Shown here one piece after another: positions 44,821 to 57,578 of a stretch of 64,000 nucleotides of DNA. The notes beneath the pieces are model-generated. The model saw only the letters and a list, made by a program, of their open reading frames with translations, was not told the DNA's origin and did no database searches. The position numbers and the translations under genes were made by a program. The DNA is from Adineta steineri (taxonomy: Eukaryota > Rotifera > Eurotatoria > Adinetida > Adinetidae), in NCBI GenBank assembly GCA_905250115.1, contig CAJNOI010000006.1:199948-263947 (forward strand), written 5' to 3'. The first letter of the stretch is position 1. Every line of letters begins with the position of its first letter.

Positions 44821-45395
44821 TATTAAACTCAAGTCTTTAGTCCGAGTTATGTGTATTTTTAGTCTGTTTTAGTGTCTGTATGTATAGCATTTGCGTTTTA
44901 AATTCAAATATCAAAGTCAGAACGACGAGAATTCATTTGTGTATATAATTTTAATATTTTATCTGGATTTATACCGAGATTTTTATGAATGCTAGCAGCA
45001 GTAAGTCTATTTAGTCTGTTTTGTTTTATTGTAGACCTACAATAACTTTTAGCTCTCGATAATTGACTAAAATTTCTTTCAGCTGAAGCTGCTGATACAT
45101 ACAACGTTACAAAGAAAATTAATAAATAACGAACATTTGGATATAATACACTGTTTTTTCTCTACAGCCAACATCCATTTTAAGTAAGTCATTACATGTT
45201 CACTTAAACATACAATTAAAATAAAGCAGCGACTCTCTACTTTTTGTCTTAACTTTTCACAGAAAGAACAAGCACAGAATGCGTGTTTGCTTCAAACGGA
45301 AGAAAAAAATACAGTTATAGTTTAATTCCAAAATAAATGAGCAATTTTGAAAAAAGTAAAATTTCAATGGACAAATCTGCTAATGAAATGAACAA
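44821..45395 (-). mobile_element. truncated hAT transposon fragment at the CDF B/C junction
   Basis: Minus-strand ORF 45104-44904 encodes a hAT C-terminal dimerization motif (SAASAERNFSQLSRAKS, then NRLNRLTAASIHKNLG). It is collinear with the element in copy A intron 1, including the CTACAATAACTT and CAAACGGA blocks, but both terminal inverted repeats are missing. The right end passes directly into the copied flank of CDF copy C. The fragment is too short for an active transposase. Confidence 0.78.
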
Positions 45396-45942
45396 TGATG
45401 AACTAATTTCGTTTCTAAAATTCAAAATTTGATTTTCATTTGTAAATAAAAAATAAAAATGAAACAATCAATCAGTGCATATTTTCTCTTTTTCTTTTTA
45501 CATATATATCTATCGTATTTTGATTCTAAAGCTATATTCTCTTCTTGTTTTTCTCTAACGAAAACGTGTTTGTTGTTTAATATTAAACGAAAAAATGTAT
45601 CTATAAGAAAATAAAGAATGAAAATAACATAATAAAAATCTTCGTATAAAACGTTGAAAATATTACATAAAGATAATACGTCGGCTTTGTACTATCTGAC
45701 TTGTATAAAAAAAGGTATTTGAATAAATCACCAATTAATGAGTAATACTACGTTCGATTCATATAAGGCATATATTTAAATAGTCACAAGTATTGTCAAC
45801 GTCGAATGAATGTATACGCAGATAGAGTAGATAAATACAAGGTGGCCATGCATGACTAAAACGATTTTTGAGTATAAAAATAAATACATATACAATATCA
45901 TATCGAATTTGATCCATTATTAAGTATAATTACGCTTTCAAA

Positions 45943-47964
45943 ATGAGTGATTCAAAAGACGATGAAATACGAGTTTTACCCGAAAAAAGTCGAAAACGAT
46001 CATCATTTAGTAGCAATCCTCCTAATCCAGCTCGACCAGTTCGATTCTTAATGAACAGAAGGCAAGCATCAAGATCAAAGAGTAATGCGGCTTTCGTTCA
46101 CGAAATGGAAACTGTGGAGGAACCAGATACAACAGAACATGCTCCTCCAACAACTTATGGTTATTTAGAACATATACAATCTATTAAACCTTTGATGACA
46201 CCTGATGACAAAAAACTTCCAAAAAAAGTGAGGTAATTACACAGTTCATTAAGTTCATGACGTCTAACTAAGTATTGCCATAATATTCTTTGAATCGATA
46301 ATATATATTATGCTACTCACAAATATTTCATTGGTCATAGTCAGAATAAAATACAAATCTTAAACATGAAATATGATAATCTTTAAAAAGAAAACATTTT
46401 TTTTTGTTAAAAAAATATAAATCTACATTCAGATTAATTAGTAATAATGACAACATTCAGTACATAACACAAAGTCTAAAGAGGGCATGTGTAAGATGAC
46501 TAATTGTAATATCATGTCTTTTTTAATTTAGAGAATATTATGAAGATCAATTGGACTTAATAACATCAATTGAAGATGTTCTTGTACCAAAAGATGAAGA
46601 AGCAGCAAGTAATCAATCGGCTGCTCAGAAAAAACATCAGCGTACAATCAAAATATTGACGCAGGTTACTTTATGGACTAATCTTGTATGTTCTATTATT
46701 TTTGTTAAGTCTTTAAAGCATTATTCATTATTTTATTGAAGTTTCTTCTTATTTTCAAAATCGTTGGTGCAGTAATATCAAGATCACTATCAGTCATTTC
46801 TTCTGTTGTTGATAGTACTGTCGATCTTTTAACCAGTCTTATTCTTATTTGGACACATCGGAAAATAAAAAATCGAGATTATTATAAATATCCTGGAGGT
46901 TAAATATTATAATATCTAATTATCAAATTTCATTATAAAATTTTATTTTAGGACGAACACGTCTTGAACCGATTGCTATTGTTATTTTATCTGTAATTAT
47001 GTGTTCAGCTAGTGTAGAGGTCATTTTTGAAAGTGGTCAAACATTAAATCAAGATATTGAATACTTTACACATAAGAATGGTAGTAATACATCATCGTAC
47101 TCATTACCTACTATTGACATGACTATTATACCTATTCTGTCTATGGCTGTTACTATCGGTAAATTTCAGATTTCTATTGATACTTTAAAAACAACTCTGA
47201 TATTTTGTCTTTTTAAGTATCTAAAGCAATTCTCTTCGTATTATGTTATCGAGTTAAAAATCCAACAATGTATGCTCTTGCCGAAGATCATCGAAATGAT
47301 GTGGCATCTAATATTGTGGCACTTGCGTGTGGACTTCTTGGTATGTTAGAATCCTATGTTATTTATAGATAAAATAGGAAAATGAGATCGATTGCATGTT
47401 TTAGTAGTGAAAATTTGTGAAGTTACCATATATATATATTCTGATTCTTTTAGCTTACAATGCTAAACAGGGCAAGATCAAACAAGAACTAGTCGTAGTG
47501 GATCCAGCTGGAGCAATCGTTATTTCAGTATATATCATCATTGCTTGGATCTTACAAGCAAATAGTAAGTAATGCATACTACTTTTTTGTTTATGTTTAT
47601 CACTATTTTCTATAATCAAAATCAGTTCTATAGTCATTTTTGTTTATCTTTCATAGCGCAAGTACGTAATTTATCAGGTCTTGCAGCTGAGCCTCATATT
47701 CTCCAACGACTTACTCATATCATATATAACTATCGTCCTGATGTAATTACAAAAATTGATTCCGTTCAAGCTAATCACTTTGGAACAAATTATTTCACGG
47801 AAGTTGATGTCGGTTTACCAGGTTCAATGCCACTTTCTAAAGCTCATGATATTGGTGCGGAGTTACAAACTCAATTGGAAACTATTGATGATATAGAACG
47901 AGCTTTTGTTCATCTTGATTTTGAATTTACACACATGCCAGCTGTTGAACATAAAAATCTTTGA
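45943..47964 (+). CDS. cation diffusion facilitator, Mn-type (copy C)
   Basis: Third tandem paralogue and the most compact, with no transposon inside. The start is MSDSKDDEIRVLP. TM2 motif is DSTVD and TM5 DHRND, so the DxxxD pairs are kept. The second intron (46686-46741) has a normal GT donor, unlike copies A and B. The cytosolic domain reads HIIYNYRPDVITKIDS ... PAVEHKNL-stop. In the later exons it is more like copy B than A (both have RNL[T/S]GLAAEP). The N-terminal cytosolic segment is the most diverged part. Frames are intact throughout. Convergent with slingshot, about 1.2 kb apart. Confidence 0.86.
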
Positions 47965-49190
47965 TTTTTATTTATTTATTTTTTATTATGCAAAAAACTG
48001 TGATTTTAGGATCTTGACAAAAAGTTGTTTAATTTTTCTTTTTCTTTTATATATTTCTTTTTAAGAAAAAAATGTCATGTACTTTATTTGATTATAATTA
48101 AACAGTTTATGAAAATAATCTTAGTAGGTATTGCAGCGCTATAAATCATAGAACTTTGATATTATTTCGTATTAGTTTTGTTATTTATATTCATTTACTG
48201 CTTTTGTTTGGATTAATTAATTGTAAACGAATATGTGGAAATAAATATATGTACCAAACAATTAATTTAACTTTTAACTTTACAAAATACCTATGTAATA
48301 AGAAAAACTATTCTAACGATTACGTTATCAAGATATCTGTTGTTCTATCAAGTTTATCAATATACACTAAATTTAAATAATGTTTCATGATTTTCTTTCA
48401 ATTGATATCAACAATACAAGCTTTTCAGTATTATTCAAGAGTTTAGTGTTCTATAATTATTAAGAAATATGCTTAATTTAGTCACTATTAAACTTTAAAT
48501 GAAAACAATTTTAATTCATTTCTGTTAATAATAGTAATTATCAATATATAGTTTATATTTTTGTGCATATCATGCTAATTCATTTAAGCTATGATAAAAA
48601 ATGAAGTAAATATTATAAAAATAAATTCTATGTCATACAGTTGCCATCTATGCTAGTTTTCCACATCTGCTTCGATCTAGCAGGGAAAGTCTATAGACTT
48701 CATTATCAATAGATATGTTTCGAATGACTTTCCTTTTTGATAGATAAAACTATACTTTTCATATGAAATGTTCTATTTGTTTTATATTTTTCTTTAGAAT
48801 AATAATTAAAAAAAACAATAAATAACCATCCAATTATTATATATAAATCAAGATAATTTCTTCAATATTTACTCTCTTTGTTTGCAAAGCTTTTGTCAGC
48901 TATTTGGTGTTGCAGAAAAAAAAGAAATAGAGAACATGTATAACAGAAAAAAAACTGATGGAAAATAAAGACAAGAACAAGAAAAAAAGAAAGAGAAAGA
49001 AATAGTATCATTCCAAGATGAACAAGAAACAAGGGGCATTTAGATTTCATAGATACAAAAACGATTTTCTTTCCGTATGTCCAAATAGAGACAGAAGAAG
49101 AACGTACGTACAATAAAGAAAGAAAGAAATAAAGAGAGAGAGGGAACGAAAAGAAAAGTAAGGAAGAAAAAAAATATATATATAAATTAA
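47965..49190. other. convergent spacer: 3' flanks of CDF copy C and slingshot
   Basis: Carries the repeat shared with 44002-44820, plus a roughly 60-bp extra block just after the copy C stop. The GA-rich tract at about 48915-49175 is probably slingshot 3' UTR. The 74-residue ORF at 48156 has no support. Confidence 0.6.
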
Positions 49191-52139
49191 TTATATCATC
49201 GAATTTGGTCGAGCAGTTACATGTGATGTTTGTTTACAATGATCAGATGTTTGTCGAGGTACGACAACAACAGGATTCGATTTATTCGGAGATCGTGTTC
49301 GCATAAGAACTATAGGATCCGATGGCGGGGAATGTTCAATAGGTGTAGTTGGAGTACTTTTTGTATGTGTAGATGATGAAGGTATTGCAGGTATTGTAGG
49401 TATTATTACTGTTTTTCTGCCAATTATTGTTGTAGTAGTTTGAGTGTCATTTAATTTACTTCGAAATGTTTTACTAGAATTAAAGAAATAAATAAATTCA
49501 TTCTAGTAGATAATATCAAATCCTATTGAAGCAGGAAAATCATTCAGTTTGATCTAATACATGATTTACTAAAGAATCAACCCATTTGATATCAATATGT
49601 AGCTGATAAATAGATCCAGTTCAGACTAGGAACAATGTAAAAGTCTAGAAACTCTTCTTCTCTAGTCATAACTATGTATCTACGTTTAGTATTTATGATA
49701 AAAGATTAAACGGAAAATTAAAACACAGAATTTCGATCTGAAATTTTGTCTGCATGTAAACTTAATACCCACTATATTGGTTTATAAATACGAAATATTT
49801 CCTTTGTTGAATATGAAATTCGTCAGAGAAACTAATTTACTTGACATAGATGTAAGATGTAAATAAATTTTGTCATTTAATTCGTCTATTAAATTTTCGA
49901 GATATCTAGTTAATCTAATCAAATACTCATAGCTATCGACGAAAGATATGTAGGTTCTTAGCTCTTTTCTATCTTAACTATATTCTGATGATCTATCTAT
50001 ATTGTATTTCATGAAAAAGGACGATTTGACAGTCAGAAAGATTGCAAGATACTCAAGCGGATCCTTCAAAATAGAATTTATTGAGTAAAATACTATAATT
50101 TATCTTACTTTGCTGCAAGTATTCCTTCATATATCAGTAATTGATTTCTAAAACCACCATTTGGATTAATACATGATCGTCGTTTTTTTACATGGTCCAA
50201 AGCATCAGCAAATGAATGATTATTTTCTTTCATAAGATATGCTAATACCTAATTTTATACAAACATATATGAAATTATTCTTAAACAAAATAAAATTCTT
50301 TCTATTTACCGTCGATGCAGATCGACTAATACCCATCTTACAATGGACTAAGCAACATTGGTTATTAGCTCTAATAAAAATGATGAAATTATAAAAATTT
50401 TGTTTATTAAATATTTCAATAATTTACTTTGCTTCATTTATAAATCGAAATGTTTTTTCCCATTCTTTTAATAAATCTGCATCATCATGATCATGTACAC
50501 GAACATTTAAATATTTAAAATGAGCAGGAAAAAAATTATCAATTTCTCTTGAAACATTCAATACATAACCAATATTGTTTGCTTTTAATTCATCAAAATT
50601 TGATGCATTCCATTCTGAACCAAGATATAAATGTGGTAATATCATTGTTGGTTTATCCATTTGAGCAAGGATATGTAACATAACATCATCGATATACTGT
50701 TTATAGGGAGATAATGATATTTGAAAGGCATTTTCTAATTGTTCACGTAACTTTAAATATTAAAATGAAAAAAAAATTCTTATTTCATTTTTTTCTTAAA
50801 TTAATAAACTTACAAATTTCGATGTTACTTCATCAAGATCAACTTGTAACATAATTTCTTTTAATTTAACATGTATTTTACAACGGAGTGTTTCTTCATC
50901 TGACGATAAAAATCTAAATAAATTTATTCTTATTAATAAATTACATTTTCTAATAATAACATACGGCTGGTATAAATGAGGTGAATCACTACGATGAGAT
51001 AGAATATCATCCATTTGATTCCATTCATTAACATACATTTGATGTGAACGTATATCTGGATTACGATAATAATCAACCCAAGTATGTGTGTCACTATTAT
51101 TAACTATATAATTATAAAGACGTGCTTGATTTGATGCTTTGTGTAGACTCTGATAAGCAGTCCTTGAAAGAAGAAAAAAAAAGCTTTCAATCATTAAATA
51201 ACAAAAATAAATAAATTCAAATATATACCACAGAGCTTGTACGCTCACCGGTTTGAAAATATGACATCGATCGTAAGACGTTAATTTGAAACCACTAAAT
51301 ATAATTATTGGAAAATATTAGAATCTTTTAAAGATCAAAACTCTTACCCATCACCGTCGAGTGTTATATCCAAATCGGCCCATATTGGTAATGTCATACC
51401 TATTGTAATCTCGTTTGTATCGACATCAAAACCGAGAATAGCCGATCTATGAAAAAAATGAATACATAATTATTGTAATAAATACATATGATTTATTTTA
51501 CTCTTCTGTTTCTTGTCTTCCAACACATGTAACAATGACTAGGTAACGAAAACGATTTGGAAAGCCACTTTCCAGTTGAACCATCTATTGAGAAAAAAAA
51601 AGCAAATAAGAATAAAATCGATCTATTTAAAATAACAAACCAAGGTAAGACGATCGTCGGGCCGCAGCAATTTATACATCGAGTCAAGATGCGCACGTAA
51701 ATTTTCTAAAACAAAATATTTTATTTTAATCGGTCGTTTTTTTTTAATAATATAACAAAAACTATACCTGCATTGCCCGCAACGATCCTTGCCAGATGAC
51801 GGTCGATCGTTGTAGTAGTTTCGGCGGCGATCTTTGGTAAACTTAAAGTTCCATGTAAACGTGATAAAACAATATGTTTATTTGACAATGAACTGAACAT
51901 AAAAGAAAAAAAGAAAAAGAAAGTATAATCGATGTTAAAATCCTAATTCATTTCAATATTATTTCTCCATTCTCCTTCTTACTTTTATTCTCAATACATC
52001 ATAACTAACATTTCAAATGGTATTATGTTCATTCAATATGTATTGAAGAAGGAAAAAAAATGAAAAGAAAGGTTAAAAAGAGAAAAAAACCCGAATACGT
52101 TTCTGTTACTATAATCTTGACGTCTCACCTTGTCGCCAT
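49191..52139 (-). CDS. SSH: slingshot (SSH) cofilin phosphatase
   Basis: Dual-specificity phosphatase that dephosphorylates and reactivates cofilin, so promotes actin turnover. The start MATS is split by an intron (exon 52139-52129, then from 51892). The N-terminal SSH-N region includes the stretch starting SLPKIAAETTT, then WADLDITLDGDGGFKLTSYD, VQALWTAYQSLHKA and WVDYYRNPDI. A DEK-C-like segment (DEETLRCKIHVKLKEI) leads into the catalytic domain: PHLYLGSEWNASNFDEL, NVSREIDNFFP, INEAK, and the signature HCKMGISRSAS (Cys nucleophile, Arg) near 50320-50350. INPNGGFRNQLLIYEGIL closes the domain. The tail, in an exon 49191 to about 49476 after a roughly 630-bp intron, is Ser/Thr/Pro-rich and ends PNSMI-stop. 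It is much shorter than vertebrate SSH, with no long actin-binding tail. Confidence 0.93.
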
Positions 52140-53667
52140 TTGATGTGTAATGATTTGAAGAACAAAAAGGAATTCAAAAAAAAGAGTGTCTATTATGTCA
52201 AACTAATAAATATTTATAAATTTGAATAAAAAATATGTATATATATGAATGATGTTTTGTTTTTTTTTTCTTTCGACGATTCTTATTTTATGGTAAATAA
52301 AAGACAAAAATCCTTGAATGAAAATTGTAATTCATTAATCATAGGTAACAGGAGAAAAGGTAGCAGAAAGCAAATAACAAATATGATAATAGATAATTAT
52401 CTTTTTTTTTCTGTTTTTTTTTTTTTGTATGTGTTTATACAAAAGAAAAACAAGATTGTACCTGATTTGAGATATATGTTGTGTTTCGTTATTAATCAAT
52501 ATTATCACTTTGTAAGTATTAATAATAAATACATGAAAAATAAAATGTCATAACGTAAATAGATTAGTAAAATCTAAAATAAATATATATTGAAAAACTT
52601 GTTTTTGTTGACAAGTAATGAACTTGAACTTATGTTATGTTTATTATATTATATTATATATATATATATATATTTACAACCGTCGAACAGGTCTCCAATC
52701 ATGTTGATACTAGCAAGATGAGACATGATGGAGAACGAATAAGGAGAGTGGACAGATTAATATGTTTTACTACCATAAAAGGAAGATGGACAGAAAATAA
52801 AAATCAAATGAATCAACCATGTCAGCTGATATATAGACAGATGTCGTATGATGTTGGGAATGAAGAAAGAAAAAAATTACATTGTCACATAAATATGTTC
52901 GAGTTGACTATAAAATTCAGTTGCCCTTTAAAGACAAATGGTTGACTACAAAAATATAGAAAAATAATATTATTATTTAATACTAACTGATAATAGATAA
53001 TTTTTGTTTGATAAAAATTTATCAACTTCTTTATAATTTTCATTTTCTCATAGGATTTGATAATAAAGGCAACCTTCTACTTCAGTGGATTAAAATTTAA
53101 ACAATAGTTGACCTGTATACTAATAAGCGAAACAGACAGCAAATTATTATAGATACTATACAATGAAAAGATATATAATTTACCATTGTTGAGATTAATG
53201 ACCCCTCAAGTGCCCTTACCCAAACGAATACTCAATCGAAAAAAATTATGAAAAAAAATAAAATATAATAGAAGATCTCACGAGACGTTGTTTTTTATTC
53301 TTGAAAAGAATAGAACATTCGAGATCTTTTTTTTTGCAGATTGGACTGATAAGAAGACTTCCTTTGTTATCAAATCCTATGAGAGTATAAAAATTACAAA
53401 TGAGTCTTTGATAAATTTTTCATCAGATGAAATTTATCTGATAGTTGTTTTTTATGACATAAATAGAAGAAAATGAATATCAATAAAATTAAGTGACGGC
53501 TCAAGTAACTAAAAATTAGACAACATAATCGAGTCTGAAGAAGTACAGATGGTTTTGATAGTTCTTAAGTGAAAATAAAATTTAACAATGAGTAGTTTTA
53601 AATTAGCATTATAATTTTGACAAAAAATAATATTGTATTTTCTACTATTCGTATTAATCTAAGCAGT
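52140..53667. other. intergenic, no gene seen
   Basis: Slingshot upstream region. AT-rich with a (TA)n run near 52648-52671. ORFs of 60-100 codons here show no conserved motif and are not called. Confidence 0.5.
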
Positions 53668-54360
53668 ATGTATGTAGTTGATTTAAATTTATTTGCACCA
53701 TTACCTGATTCTAACGAGCAAGAAATTGATCAACAGCGTCGTTGGAATATTACTGGTACTTGAATTTATATTGTATTTTTCATATTGATTCTCTTTATTG
53801 TTGATCTTGTTTTGTCATTATTTGAACAACAAACAATGATCACCGTTAAAAATCCAACAAAAGAACAGTTTCAACTTCTTCTTATCGATAAAAAGTGTTC
53901 ATGTTCTCATATTTTTATTCCATATAGTAAATTTATTTAAGTGATTTTGTTAGTGATCAATGGATTAATGTAACTAATTCGAAAACAAATGCAACTGTTT
54001 TCCACGTCGAAGGCTTTCGACGTTGCGGTAGTGCTCAGTTTCAAGTGTTTGCTGCCTTTTGTCGTTTATCAAGATTAGATACTGCTCAGAGTATATATAT
54101 ATCGCTTCTCAAAATACATTGTTAAGTTCACAAGTCTTATCTGAAAATGTCCTTCAATCCCATATTAATGCAGCAATTTAAATTAACAGCATCCGATACT
54201 TTTAAATCGCGAAGAATATTGATTAATCAAATGGTAATCAACAATGGATTGATATATGCATTGCTGACAGATCTCCCTATGCTAGGAATGTTATCTGGTT
54301 GTGTCTCAGTGCTTTCACTTCTTAAATCAACACTCAAGTGTTTCTACAATTAAGATTGTG
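53668..54360 (+). pseudogene. decayed copy of a probable multicopy rotifer ORF family
   Basis: Fragments in shifting frames can be read in order: APLPDSNEQEIDQQRRWNI from 53668 (then a stop), NPTKEQFQLLLIDKKCSCSH with IPYSKF near 53850-53930 (then a stop), SDQWI, FRRCGSAQFQVFAAFCRLSR near 54010-54075, and QQFKLTASDTFKSRRILINQ from about 54168. At least two stops and one frameshift break it. From recollection, similar strings (a CPC-type motif, IPY..F, Q..W, SAQFQ.L..FC.L, FK..A...F) recur in uncharacterised bdelloid proteins present in many copies. I cannot verify this here. Function unknown. Confidence 0.6.
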
Positions 54361-54618
54361 TGGACGAGCTTATTTTATATTTTCCTACAGATGAGAAATT
54401 CGTAGTGATGATTGCAGATCATCAAAGTCTTTCAAAATTAACGTTTATCTTTAACATATGGAAATTGCTCAAAAAACAAGAAAAAATAGATATTAATTAT
54501 TGCTAAATTTTAATAATAGAAAATTGAACTTTATGATAATTACTTCCTTTAATAACAACATTTATTTTCTTATATTTTTTACAAGAAAAAAGAAAATATG
54601 AATCGAGACTGTTTATTT

Positions 54619-57578
54619 TCAAGTATGACAATCAGAACGATCGAGTAAAACTGTTTGAGAAGTATATGCTGATATCTTTGTATTTGTTTGACAAAGTCCA
54701 CTGTATCTATTTACAAACAAAAGCAAAAATAGTAAATAAATATTATTAAATTTATAAACATACATAATTGTATCTTCAACTGATTTTAAACGAAGATTTG
54801 AAATAACAATTTCATTACCTTTTGGACCACCCAAACCAAAAACTAAATAAGATTTCTATATTTCTCAACTATATATACTTCGATAAAAATACATACAACT
54901 TTTTCCTTTATTAAAATATACAATAGCATAATCAACATTACCCATATCAGCATTATAGCTAAAAATACGACGAAATACATCACCGGCTTGTATATCAGCA
55001 TTTGATCTTTATAATAAGAGATAGAAATTAGTAAATAAATTTAATTTATTTTTCTTTTCAAAACATACTTTGAAGTCATACTAACATTGGCTAACATTTC
55101 ATAATTTGAATGAATTGCAACATAAATTTCGCCACTTGTTTTAGGCATATCATGAGCAATTGTAAGTTCAATACTATGATGATAACCTATTAATTAAAAT
55201 AATAAAATACAATCAAAATTCAATAAATAGAAATTCTAACCACAAAATGGTGAAACACTTTTTGTTGTTAAATACATATCACCACGACCAAGTGAATAAA
55301 TTGAATGAAAACCTATATAACAAAAAAAAGAATTAATCAGATTTGTTAACAAAACTATATTATTTTAATACCCATTTGAGCACAACCAGATGCTGGACAA
55401 GTAAAACATTTGCCATTGCTAAAGTTATCCTATAGCAGGAATATAGATAAAAAGAAAATCGAAAAATAATTTTATTTACATAATTATCACATGGAAAAGC
55501 TACATATGGACATTGTGAACTAAAATAAAAATTATTTATATTTTAAATGATTCATCTAGATAAAAATCTACTTGATTGATTCAGTGAAATATCCATGAGC
55601 ACGAGCTATTTATATAAATATATAATATAATATTTAATATATTTATTTCAGTATACTAACCATGAGAACATGATGTTTGTTCAACCATAGCTACAAGAAA
55701 TTCAAATTTTTTTTATCTATTTTATATATATTTTTTAAATAATTTACCGTCACTTTGACCACCTAAGAGATTGCCAAAAAGTGAAGTCCTGTTAAAAGAT
55801 AAATTAAATGAGATAAAGGAATTATTTAATAAGTAAGAATATTTACATTGAAGGGCAACCTGGTTGATGTTGACCACCATTAACATAAAAATCGACATGT
55901 CCAGATTGATCTTTTAATCCAAGACCCATTCCAAGAGCTATTTCTGTATTTGTATGAATAACATCCACAAATTTAGCATCAGTTTGATCAAGACGAACCA
56001 GTGAAGTTGTTCCCTCAAAATATGGACCAGCAGGATCAAGACCTGAAATACGAGCCAATTGATTATCAACTACATTCGATGCTGTACCACATGTATGTGC
56101 GCCAAGACTATGTCCTAAGAAAAAATAATAATTAATATTTCTTTTTTTTTCAATTAAATTTGAATTTTTACAAACCAATACAGTGAATTTTATCATATGA
56201 AAAACCTTTCATTTCATGTATTTTCTTTAAAAGTAAACCAAGTTGTTTACCAACGAGACGTGTATTCGAAGCAGCATTAGCATATAATGGAGCTTTAGCA
56301 CCATTACCCCAATCCATAACAAGTACATCAGATATTTCATTCTATTATATACATTAAATGTTACTTTCAAAAAAAAACATTAATATTTAATATAGTTCTT
56401 ACATCTTTTAATGTCAATAATTCATCTTTAAGTGGTTTTATCCAAATACTATCTCGATTATTGATAAAACCATGTACAATTATTCTTAACCATCGAGATG
56501 AATTAAGATTTGATTCTACAATTGATTTATCATTACCATTATAGAAAAGAAATTCTGGATTAGTAGGTGTTTCTTGTGTAAATAGAAGAAATTGTGTATC
56601 AATAAATTCAGGTGATTGTGGTATTTCAAAAGCAGCATTAGTAAATGGAGCATTATTATCAAAACAGCCAACAACTGGATAGCATATTGAAGTATTAGCA
56701 TGTACTGGTGATTTCATAGCTCGATTCATTGTTGGAACAATAGGTACATCATTAGTTGATATTGCATTGATAGTAAGTGGCTGATTATCGACATGTTGTA
56801 ATGAAACAAGTCCAGCATCAATAAAAATATTGAAAACAGCGACAAAAAACAAATAGAAAACTAGAGAAAAATAAATAGATATGGATACATTCTATTTGAT
56901 TTTTATAGTAATTTTCAATATAATAAATTATACATTATTCTTTCGTTCGAATTATTTGCTTATTAATCAAGAGAATCATTATTTGTGATATCGGTTATTC
57001 TATGAAAACAAGATAATTATAGTCTTAGTCTTATTGCTGATTTAGAATAAAATTTAACATGCTCTATATTAGAAATATATGGAGATTATACTTTTGTTTA
57101 AGATTTTTTAAAATCAATCTTATTAAGAAAAACAAATATAGATATATTGATTTAGTATTAATATAATCGTATATCATACGGCTGAGAAACTTGTCAGCTT
57201 TATTCTATATTATTTTAAAAGAAATACTTCAAAAACATTTTTCTTGGCTTTATTTATTGCGTATATCTTTAATATAAGTTTTTCTTCAAGAATAAAACTA
57301 TAATTTCTGATTTTTTTTAAACTAATTTTTATATTATATTCAATGCTCAAACCAAAAATACAAATGTAAACTTAATACTGACGTCAAATATTAATATTAT
57401 CATTATAAAACCTTATAACGAATAATATAGTTAATTCTTTCGAAATAATAATCGACTAGCTCTAGTTGGGTATTTTCATTTAGAAACTAAATCATATTAA
57501 TTTAAGTCTAATGTATTATAAAAATATATTTGTAAAATTTATCAAATATATTATCGACGTACCTGTATTCAAATGCAT
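54619..57578 (-). CDS. pancreatic-type triacylglycerol lipase (secreted)
   Basis: Alpha/beta-hydrolase that cleaves lipid esters outside the cell. The start MHLNT (57578) is in a tiny exon. A 705-bp intron precedes the signal-peptide exon (FYLFFVAVFNIFIDAG), so about 25 residues of signal. Landmarks: NNRDSIWIKPLKDELL, VLVMDWGNGA, GHSLGAHTCG (nucleophile Ser), ARISGLDPAGPYFEG (catalytic Asp), DVIHTNTE, HVDFYVNGGQHQPGCPSM, and SCSHARAHGYFTESI (catalytic His), as in the pancreatic lipase/LIPH family. The short loop between CPSM and CSH corresponds to the lid. The C-terminal part has a PLAT-like beta-sandwich (GYHHSIELTIAHDMP, GEIYVAIHSNY) and ends SDCHT-stop. About a dozen exons, some only about 30-40 nt. 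Complete and probably functional. Confidence 0.88.

Noticed and set aside
44904..45104. hAT ORF as an active transposase gene
   Set aside because: Only the C-terminal dimerization segment remains, with no catalytic region or terminal repeats.
48156..48380. 74-codon ORF with a hydrophobic start
   Set aside because: Looks like a signal peptide followed by random AT-rich codons; lies within or next to the duplicated flank and is not conserved in the B copy.
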